Translations under genes and position numbers: made by a program
Part shown: in pieces, positions 18,044-25,759 of the stretch
Position numbering within the stretch: position 1 is the first letter of the stretch
Layout: each line of letters begins with the position of its first letter
From: Ophiothrix spiculata
Taxonomy: Eukaryota > Echinodermata > Ophiuroidea > Amphilepidida > Ophiotrichidae
Assembly (NCBI GenBank): GCA_000969725.1
Contig: JXSR01S009199.1
DNA: 25,759 bases
Reading direction: 5' to 3' (one strand)
Notes under the pieces: model-generated
The model's input: only the letters and a program-made list of their open reading frames with translations
Database searches by the model: none
What the model was told of the DNA's origin: nothing

Positions 18044-18797
18044 GTTATCTACGAATACTGCTATGTTACCTACAAATACAACATTCAACACATACGTTAT
18101 GTATTAATTTGACATTGTGATTGGACATTTATAGTCAGAATTATTACGTGGCACTCTTTTGCAAGTTTTAAAGCGAACTTCCAATTCACAGATATTCAAT
18201 TTGTTAAATAATTTGTATTTAACCCCATTCTGCATCAAATTTCATTTTTCAAAATCCATTAAAAGTATGATTACTAATGAGAGGTTAGTCCAAAACTATC
18301 ATCAATCAGAACAGGTGGTTGGAAATCAATTCAAAAAATAATATCAAATGGTTCATATACGTAATATTTTTAAATTCTCACTGCTTATCTAGAAATATTT
18401 ATTCCTAAATCAACCCTGTTACCTACGAATACTGATGTGTATGTCTCCTTCTAAAACTGAAAATCTTAATGTGTATGCTAAAATTCTTGCTTTTCTAGAA
18501 AATAGATATCAAACTTTTCATAATCAATGCAATGAAAACATGTGCAGGCATTTGACTTACAAAATACAGAAACTGCTAAAAATACAATTTTCAAACAAGG
18601 AATGCTTTAATTTCGTAAAGCCAACTACTTGAGTTTTAGAAGTGACAAGAAACATATTGGAGAAGGGCTTTGCCCTTTTCTAACACCAGGTGACCTACAC
18701 CATGCGTAAAACCATCAATTTGTAGAGATTCGGGCATTTTAGATTTTAAACCGTTACGTTTTTAAAAGCATGGTATTGTTATTCGTAGGTAACATAG
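18044..18797. mobile_element. Candidate element with repeated TGTTACCTACGAATA motif
   Basis: CTATGTTACCTACAAATA (18061-18078) is inverted at 18774-18797. Further direct copies occur at 18044-18060 (GTTATCTACGAATACTG) and 18416-18433. This inverted ends plus internal copies layout parallels the 8319-9384 element. No coding capacity; exact ends uncertain. Confidence 0.55.
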
Positions 18798-18959
18798 TGA
18801 ATTTAGCATCAACTTCAGCATGCTGTCCCGTGATTATTTGGAGAGATTAGTGATGGTAAATCTTTTCACTGAAAGTTTGATATGTTTACTTTAAACACGA
18901 AAAAAAAATCAATAAAATCTGATGCTTCTGAAATGTTGATGTCCAATGCCCTCTCGTGC

Positions 18960-19302
18960 ACAATTCATTGGATTCAACCACATACATACTCCTCCAGAGT
19001 TACGTCCAACTCGGTTGACGTATGCGGCGTCACATATCCGTACTCTACAGTGTATCCTGGTAATTGCAAAAAGTCATGTGGTTTATCTTTGAGTTGGGTT
19101 TCCGTTAGTCGTATTATTATTTTTTTTTTATAGCTTTCAAATATTCTTTTAATTTGTCAAAATTGTTATTCAAACGTCCAATATTCAGGTTAAGTAGTGT
19201 AAAATCGACATTACTGTTTGAGACATTAGCATCAAGATTTTCAATATTTACATACGAACAATCAATATAGGAATTCTTTAGGACATTTTCATCTTTTGTC
19301 AT
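18960..19302 (-). pseudogene. LINE remnant D (endonuclease N-terminal part)
   Basis: The minus strand encodes FTLLNLNIGRLNNNFDKLKEY, the start of an APE-type LINE endonuclease, then (after a small gap and frame change near 19120) LTETQLKDKPHDF and LQLPGYTVEY, then NSGGVC. This is the ISETxLK...LPGYxxEY...GGVC order of CR1/Jockey elements. It is truncated on both sides. Confidence 0.75.
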
Positions 19303-19971
19303 ATTTTCATAGCGGTTACAAAGGGTTAAATGATTATGTTAAGGGTTATGTTGAATGAAATTTTAAAAAGAATAAACAGCCAGTACCTATGCAAATGAGC
19401 TCATTAGACGAAATTAAATTTTCATTTTCCGGGTATATCCCGGGTGAATATCACGATAACTCGTTCGCTAGAGTTTTTCTTGACGTGACCTGTCGGATAT
19501 TTCGGACTTCGAACCCCTATAATCACAATGGGGTTAATGCAAATAGAAAATGAAGATGTGGATGAAAATATTTAGAGTTTTTTCAATAAGATAAGTCTAT
19601 TTTTGACAGTTGAGAATACAAAATTTTCATTTCATTACATTTTTTTAAATGTCAATTTTAAGCTTTTAAAATCATGAGGTCAAATCTGATTACGTGTAGC
19701 GTGTTTTACAAAATGTTATGTGAAATGGCTTATACAAACAACAAGATGAGATATCAGACATCATATACATGAAATTTGAAAAAATATATATCTTTCCTGT
19801 AAGACTTTTAAAACAGTAAATAAATCGAGCGAAAATTCAGTACAATTAGACATACGAAAGGGACATGATGTCGGTCATCACATTATCCCGATATACACAG
19901 CAAACATCGCAAACGACAAGTCACACCTTTCGAAGATCTGGGGCTATCTAGGGAAATATGACGTCACTTAC
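19303..19971. other. No gene; one member of a direct-repeat pair
   Basis: ATTACGTGTAGCGTGTTTTAC (19689-19709) recurs with one change at 20391-20411, and ATGAGGTCAAA next to the first copy is inverted (TTTTGACCTCATG) near the second. The pair brackets the orphan exon and tRNA-like sequence, so 19.67-20.41 kb may be one unrecognised element. CCGGGTATATCCCGG palindrome near 19428. Confidence 0.45.
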
Positions 19972-20057
19972 CGCGTGGCAAGCAGATTCACTGGTGGGGC
20001 ATCCATTGCATTTTGCATATTGTTTACACATGCAATTGCATCTTTTATCATGTTTAT
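19972..20057 (-). CDS. Orphan Cys-rich exon candidate
   Basis: An 86 bp segment with acceptor TTTCTTAG and strong donor GTAAGTG on the minus strand. It starts in phase 1 and ends in phase 0, encoding KHDKRCNCMCKQYAKC then NGCPTSESACHA: seven cysteines in under 30 residues. Its end phase is compatible with the 15057-15104 exon, so it could be an upstream receptor exon, part of another gene, or a transposon-borne domain. No family recognised with confidence. Confidence 0.35.
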
Positions 20058-20130
20058 CTAAGAAATTCCTTTGTATAAGTTATTGATTGAAGGAAAGTCA
20101 ATCTAATACGACGGGAAAAATAATACATTG

Positions 20131-20169
20131 CCAAAAAAAAAAAAAAAAAAGAAAAGAAGAAAAAAAAAA
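20131..20169 (+). repeat. Poly-A / A-rich tract
   Basis: Long A runs interrupted by GAAAAGAAG, next to the tRNA-like sequence. Confidence 0.85.
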
Positions 20170-20240
20170 GACGACGATAGGACTCGAACCCTTGAACCCG
20201 GGAACAAAAGTCACGAAGCCTAACCGTTACATCACGGCCC
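20170..20240 (-). other. tRNA-like pseudogene followed by long oligo-T
   Basis: On the minus strand GGGCCGTGATGTAACGG (A-box-like) and GGTTCGAGTCC (matches the B-box consensus) are spaced as in a tRNA. Acceptor and anticodon stems contain several mismatches, so a working tRNA is unlikely; the loop TTTTGTT would read as a TTG (Gln) anticodon. T-rich tracts follow immediately (20169-20131). Confidence 0.55.
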
Positions 20241-20411
20241 ACTGTGTTAAATTGGTGATGTTTTTGACAATATATATATCTAACAATATATATCTAAGTG
20301 CTGCTTAATCGTTCGCTTCCGGGTTACATTGTGTTTTGCGTAGAAATTTCATGTCTTATTTTGACCTCATGGGACCAAGTGTCAAATTCTATTACGTGTA
20401 GAGTGTTTTAC

Positions 20412-20884
20412 TGAAAACTATCGCAAAATGTTTAGCAAACCTGATAAAGTGTTGTCGCTTTCTATTGTCCAAATGGCTAAAATATGTTAAGTCCAGAACC
20501 GCAGATTTTAAATAAAAAGGAAAAGACAAAATTTGACCTCGCTCAAAGAAAATAATCACTGTAAAAATTACATAAATGTTTACATATATTTCGCAAAATT
20601 ATAATTATTTTGGATTTCAGGATGTTTTTACAACATTTCTACATATCTTTATGCAACATTGTTTTGAATTATGATCTACTTGGATGAGTTTCTGGGCCTT
20701 TTTAAATTTGTGTCTCAAATTCATGAATATTCATGAGCATCGGCGAAACGACGGTCTGTGCTGATTTTCGTTGCATAAATAAAAATAAACTAAGCCATTT
20801 TTCTCGCACCTGAATGTTGGCTGTAAAAGGGTATTGTTACTACATGTACCATGAACATGATGAAGAATGTCTTTCTCCTCCTTA
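20412..20884. other. Nothing recognised except a 16 bp palindrome
   Basis: TCATGAATATTCATGA at 20721-20736 is a perfect palindrome resembling paired POU-type half sites; function unknown. Confidence 0.5.
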
Positions 20885-20885
20885 A

Positions 20886-20931
<46 letters not shown>

Positions 20932-20986
20932 ATCTTATCTATCTGCTATCTTATCTATCTATCTATCTATCTATCTATATCTTATA
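20885..20986 (+). repeat. (TCTA)n microsatellite
   Basis: Two long TCTA runs separated by interruptions with TATCTTATCTATCTGC. Confidence 0.95.
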
Positions 20987-21114
20987 TAATAAAACATATA
21001 ATAAACCTATCAAAATAATATGATCGCTTTTATTTAGTTTTTTTCTAAAAGTCTTAAATTTTCGCTGATTGTTACTGGTTGGATTTTTAAGGTATTGTTT
21101 ATGGGGATACTTTA

Positions 21115-21807
21115 GAGAATATAATATATACACAACTGAAACAACAATGTGGAGGAGGACTGGAAAATAAACCGAAAGCCCGTCTTGTTCCAGACTCTTT
21201 AGGTTTTACAATTATATTTTAATACATAAAAAACTTTTACAAAAACATTGGCTTAATCATTTGGTCTCAGTATCATAATGGGAAATTTGACATTTTTTGT
21301 AAGAATCTTTAAAACATTTTACACAATCGGAATTTTTTTTATTTCATCAGCAATATCGTTCCATATTTCCACTCCAAGATAATAAATTTATTTCTTACCA
21401 AATTCAAGCTTATTTTTAAGCCATTTGAAGTTACTAGCAAATCTGGTACATGTATTATAGTCATGAGTATCTATGGTATCTGCATTAGTTGTAAACATCT
21501 GATTAAAAGTTGAAGGTAACAGATTATTACAATATTTATGCATAAATGTCCCAATATTTATTTTACAAAACTCATAAATTTTGATTATAAAGTCTATCAA
21601 ATGTTTCAATGAATTTATCATAATCGTTATCAACATTCACATTATTAATAATGTCTAGCCATTTAACGTCTGATAATTTTTGTTTGAAGTATTTCAGGTT
21701 GTCATTGGTATGATTTCTTTTATAGATAATTCTGTTTCTGTTAGTATCATTCTTTGTTGTGGCTACTTCCAGATTTGCAGACAAAATGGTTGGAAAGTGG
21801 TCGCTTA
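21115..21807 (-). pseudogene. LINE remnant E, 3' half (endonuclease end joined to C-terminus)
   Basis: The minus strand begins ISDHFPTIL (canonical end of the LINE endonuclease), continues through the linker (NLKYFKQKLSDVKWLDIINN, YDKFIETFDRLYN), and then passes directly to NIGTFMHKY and a C-terminal region with LLPSTFNQMF and HDYNT. The whole reverse transcriptase is missing. A 3' UTR with GGGCTTTCGGTTTATTTTCC reaches about 21115. It continues the 23579-24474 part across a transposon insertion. Confidence 0.8.
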
Positions 21808-22088
21808 TACAATGTGTCCACGAATGATTTATACCCGGCTATCGGATTTTTTATGGACCAGTGGGTAAGGTTATGGACAAATCTTGTTTATTTTTAAATT
21901 AAACATGTCTTAAGGTTTCTGAAGAATTTTGAATTTTTCGAATCGCATGTTCGTGTGGAAAGTTTAAGAAATTTTTCTAAACAGTGTATATTTTGCGAAT
22001 TTAAAATTTTCAGTCAGATACATTGTTGAACTTAAACTGACTACACCTAACCCTCTTTTACTTCTCTAAAGTTAAAACGTTAAATACA

Positions 22089-22555
22089 ATTGAATACGCT
22101 AGAATAAGAACATCCCAACTCCATAGCTGCCTTCTGTTCATCATATTTATAAAATATAGATGCATACAAATATCTGAAAATGCTTTCACATCACTAAAAT
22201 AGCATTTCCGTGTCAATATCCTAATCATAGTGTCATATTTGACCTTGTAGTTTATTTTTTTAGACATTGTTAGATAATTATTATAGTACATAATCGCTAT
22301 ATTAAACAGTCATAATAAGAACATCCCAACTCCATAAGCTCCTCTCTGCAACTATATGCTAGGAAAATTATCTAACAATGACTAACAAAGTCAACTACAA
22401 GGTCAAATGTGAGACTATGATTGGGATAAAGACATGAAAATGCTTTCTAGTGATTTGAAAGCATTTTTTCGAGATTTATATGCATTTATATTTTACATAA
22501 CTTAACAGAAGGCAGCACATGGAGTTGGGATGTTCTTATTCCAGCGTATTCAATT
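22089..22555. mobile_element. Foldback MITE, family F3, complete copy
   Basis: About 50 bp ends are inverted with two or three differences: ATTGAATACGCTAGAATAAG...CCTTCTGTT against its complement. An internal partial copy of the end (AAGAACATCCCAACTCCATA) lies near 22318. The interior matches 14738-15050. Nested in the 21810-23576 element. Confidence 0.9.
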
Positions 22556-22694
22556 TAGGATATGATGGATATAATGGATGTCCTTTGTGAGAAATAACGA
22601 TTTTGGTTACGGTTAAACAGCTTTACAATGATCAGTACAAATGAAGTTAGATGTATCGCGCCTAAGGACAACCCACCTTAAAACTATACATTTG

Positions 22695-23137
22695 TGTCGC
22701 GTCATATCTAAAGGTACCTTAATACCGGCATAGTAAATTACGAGATATGGGCCATTGAAGCTGACCATAATCATAAATCACGTCCAAGGTCGAATTTCTA
22801 ATTTCATCAGAAATGTTACCTTTGAAGTGTATTCTATCATATTAATCAGGTTTCAACATCCAAAACATAAGACAAATGTTTTAAAAATCGATATAAAAAT
22901 CCTTTCCCCATTAAAGTTTTACTTAGTACAAAAACTTCAAACTCTATTTTCTCAGAACTATAGTTTTCCGAATCAGTCCGATGCCTCTTGCCAATTTGGA
23001 TGTAACTTTGCAACCAAACGTCCAATAACCAAAAGTAAGGTGTCATTTCAAAGCTTAAAATCTCAGCTTTCAGATGAGACCAAAAAATCCATTTTGATTT
23101 TGCCGACCTTAAGGTACCTTTCGATATGACGGGTCAC
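22695..23137. mobile_element. Foldback MITE, family F2, copy 2
   Basis: The ends are inverted: TGTCGCGTCATATCTAAAGG/TACCTTAA at left and TGTGACCCGTCATATCGAAA/GGTACCTTAA reverse-complemented at right. The interior aligns over about 350 bp with 1690-2050. Nested in the 21810-23576 element. Confidence 0.85.
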
Positions 23138-23578
23138 ATTTGACATTGCTAATGACAATCAGAAATTAGTAGTTTGGATGGGTGTTTATGGGTAGCAACT
23201 AAATATTAGGACCAGTATTTGTCGACGGAGACGTCGACGCGGAAGTATGTTGACGTTATCAACAGAAATGTGGTTACTCAACTTGCCCGCCAATCTGGTG
23301 TCTGCTCCATATCTGATTAAGACTATCTCGATATAGTGTAGGAATAGATTCAGAAGTCTATAAGTTAATGCTTTTTGTAGATCAAAACCACGTTTGCCTA
23401 GATTTCCAATTACGTCATTGCACAAAACAATGAAGCATGATATGTTGATGAAACCTTTGGAAAATATAGAAGACTTATCCACTATTGTAGAAAAGCTGTT
23501 GGTTTTATGAAAAATTACGATTTAATATTTTTTCTGATTTTTTGAAATTGGGTTATAAATCATTCGTGGACACTTGTA

Positions 23579-24474
23579 TTTGTTACAAGGATGGTCGACT
23601 GAATGATATCATAATTATTGCATGGTTAAAATGTTATAAATTAAAGTAGCTGTTGTTTCAGTAATTCTTGTAGGCTTATATATTGTAGGTTGTAATACTT
23701 GTATAGTGAAGAGGAAATTAATTCTAGATAATCATGAGTAGGTCTATGAGTGTCGACTTTATATAAATCAATGTTAAAATCACCCATAGCGTAAATATTG
23801 TGTTTTACTCTGATTTAACCCGTTTGATAATTGGCTCAGTATCTCGTGTGAAGTTAACGACAGGAGTATGTGATCTGTAAAAGACTCCAACAATAGTATT
23901 TTTGGTTTGCCCGCTGTTTTAATAAAACAAGATTCAAAACTGTAATTTGCAATAATTGAAATATCTGATCTTTTAATTTTATCAGATATATATAGGCACA
24001 CACCACCCTTTTCCTGTCCAGTTCTGTTAGTGTACTCCATATTATAACCAGGAATATTATAAATTTCAGCTGGCTTAGATTTCAAATGTGTTTCAGATAT
24101 TCCCATATGACGGTAAATTCACAATCAAGTTGTCCGAGACATTCTTTTAACATGGATAAACTTCTTATGTTTACGTTCAGGAAATTTACGTTTACCTGTA
24201 TTCGCATTTTTGTATGAACAAAATTGACTAGGTGTTAAATACGGACATTAATGTAAATGATCATCGGCAGTAGATTCATTATACAATTTTTTTGAGTGTA
24301 CATCAAATTTTAGGGGATTAAATATCAGTTTGTCAGAGTTTTCAAAGTCAACATCTGTAACATAATTTGTTCAAATCATTTGTGAAGTAGAACACTTGCT
24401 TACTTTGCAATCTTTATGAATTCTTTAACAATCTTACAGCAAATAACACATTTACTGGTATTTTTGAGCGACAT
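23579..24474 (-). pseudogene. LINE remnant E, 5' half (zinc-finger-like start and endonuclease)
   Basis: On the minus strand an ATG at 24474 starts MSLKNTSKCVICCKIVKEF, resembling the Cys-rich N-terminus of some CR1-type ORF2 proteins, followed by a decayed linker, LNVNIRSL (about 24180), GISETHLKSKPAEI, YNIPGYNMEY, GGVCLYISDKIK, the catalytic-type GDFNIDLYK (about 23790-23765) and PTRIT...TATLIYNI (about 23660). Stops and frameshifts are present. It is interrupted at 23578 by the TA-flanked transposon and resumes at 21807. Confidence 0.85.
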
Positions 24475-24645
24475 AAAATATCCATACAAATAAAAAACTT
24501 ACAAAGCAAAATAATAACGGTAATTTTAAAAAATAGACTAAAAATTGTGACAAAAAACGTGTCTATTGCCAATAGTCTAGGAGCTGGTAAAGTTTTGTTT
24601 GCGCTAAATTTAGGAGAGCATAACTTTACTGTTTTAGACTAATAT
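24475..24645. other. Nothing recognised
   Basis: Possible 5' UTR or target DNA of LINE remnant E; AT-rich, no clear feature. Confidence 0.35.
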
Positions 24646-24649
24646 GGAC

Positions 24650-25759
24650 CCAATAAACAACTTGTGATATGTGCCAAAAAATCTCACCTCTGCGAAATGT
24701 CCGATTTTTGCAAAATTCAAAATGGCCGCCAAAATCCATTGAAAAGCCTATTGCGACTACATTGAGTACATGAAAAATAAGTTTTCCTTGCATTTTTATG
24801 AAATTCTTGGATAAGAAGAACATGGAGATACATTAAAAGTGTATTATGGTGTTGTTAACATTATTATCATTTCCAAAATGGCTGCCAAAATATCCAAAAT
24901 GGCCGCCAAAATAGCATATTTTAACTAAAATTGACAAAAATATCCCTTGAAATGCAAATTATTAAACATTATCAACAGAAAATGGCATTTAGGGTTACAA
25001 GAAGATCATATGTTCCCTAACTATGATGTTTAAATGCTTGAATTTCAAAATACTGAGATTCAAAATAGCCTCCAAAATATGTTTTAATGCACAAATATGG
25101 GTTAAAACAACTTGAAAACAGCATTATAAGCACACCAATTATAATAAAGAATCCGAACAGAAAATGACATTTGGACTATAAAAAGATAATTTCTCCACTA
25201 ATTATGATGTTAACATACAAAAAGTCAAAATGGCGCCAGTAACAAGGACCAAAATGGCCGCCAAAATAATATATTTTTAATGCACAAAAATGGGTTAAAA
25301 CGACTTAAAAACAGTATCACACACACTATACGTTCAAAATAATTGATGAAAAGTAGTTATATATTTTGTCCCCAATTAGGCTGTTAACAAGCTGAAGATT
25401 CCAAATGGTGCCTGTACTGAGATCCAAAATGGCTGCCAAAATATGTTTTTAATGCACTACAAACGCCGGGTTAAACGACTTAAAAACAGCATCAAACACA
25501 CCATATTTTCAAGAAGGTTTATGGAAATGGTTTAAACAGATATATTTTCCCCTTCATTAGGCTGTTAACAAGTTTAAAATACCAAATGGTGCCTGTATTG
25601 AGATTCAAAATGCCCCCCAATACGCTTAAACATGTTAAAGATGGCTTAAACGACTTTAAAACAGCAATGAAACACACTATATTTTTCAAGATATTTGATA
25701 GGAAATGGTTTTGAGAGAGACAACAGGTATATTTGTTTCTAATTTAGACTGTTAACAAG
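24650..25759. repeat. 174-187 bp satellite with CAAAATGGCCGCC motifs
   Basis: The anchor TGTTAACA(AG) and variants fall at 24853, 25027, 25208, 25382, 25563 and 25750, giving periods of 174, 181, 174, 181 and 187 bp. Each unit carries one or two CCAAAATGGCCGCCAAAAT-type words plus GGGTTAAAACGACTTAAAAACAG-like text (in parts). Divergence grows toward the left. The array runs off the right edge. Confidence 0.9.

Larger units (their letters stand above)
21810..23576. mobile_element. 1767 bp TA-flanked DNA transposon (Tc1/mariner-like, non-autonomous)
   Basis: Inverted ends GTGTCCACGAATGATTTATA occur at left and right, preceded by CAAT or CAA, each flanked by TA (21808-21809 and 23577-23578). 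Removing the element with one TA restores the LINE reading frame (NISDHFP), which fixes its borders. No transposase recognised. It contains two nested foldback elements (22089-22555, 22695-23137). The 98-residue minus-strand frame at 23186-23482 has no recognised domain. Confidence 0.85.

Noticed and set aside
20054..20242. Open frame with poly-Phe
   Set aside because: Made by the oligo-T tract and the tRNA-like sequence; no coding signature.
23186..23482. 98-residue minus-strand frame within the TA-flanked transposon
   Set aside because: No transposase or other domain could be recognised; not called as a gene.
24650..25759. CRISPR array
   Set aside because: Units are 174-187 bp and diverge along their whole length, as in a eukaryotic satellite.

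Overview
This is an AT-rich, intron-rich and repeat-crowded piece of animal nuclear DNA. C-type lectin, EGF and CUB modules, CR1-like LINE remnants, many small foldback transposons and tetranucleotide microsatellites suggest a marine invertebrate, plausibly an echinoderm or another invertebrate deuterostome. That assignment is an inference; no sequence here fixes the species.

Left and centre (positions 1 to about 15,104, minus strand): one multi-exon gene. I rebuilt 15 exons from GT/AG splice sites and reading-phase continuity. The model starts at an ATG at 15080 and ends in a TAA at positions 3-1, about 837 residues. It predicts a type II membrane protein: a cytoplasmic tail of about 198 residues with SH3-type proline motifs, an acidic serine-rich stretch and Yxx[I/D] motifs; one membrane span; a C-type lectin domain with EPN and WND calcium/sugar-binding motifs; a Thr/Ser-rich linker; an EGF-like module; a CUB module; a mucin-like Thr repeat; and a short tail. 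All extracellular exons keep phase 1-1, while the cytoplasmic exons are phase 0-0. It looks like a glycan-binding surface receptor with signalling capacity. I do not recognise an exact ortholog.

The introns of this gene are packed with mobile DNA: a 258 bp inverted-repeat element (969-1226), a foldback family with about 440 bp and 260 bp members, a 1.07 kb TA-flanked element carrying repeated GTTCAAAGTCACCCC motifs, a ~188 bp tandem repeat, a hAT-like element with an 8 bp target duplication, a TA-flanked element with a tRNA-like cassette, and a MITE whose end lies at intron position +7 of a splice donor.

Right part (15.1 kb to the end): a retrotransposon graveyard. CR1/Jockey-type LINE pieces, all on the minus strand, lie at 15.3-17.2, 17.2-17.7, 19.0-19.3 and 21.1-24.5 kb. 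The last is split by a 1767 bp TA-flanked DNA transposon, itself filled with two nested foldback elements. Also present are an orphan Cys-rich exon candidate (19972-20057), a tRNA-like pseudogene, a (TCTA)n microsatellite, and from about 24.65 kb to the right edge a 174-187 bp satellite carrying CAAAATGGCCGCC motifs.
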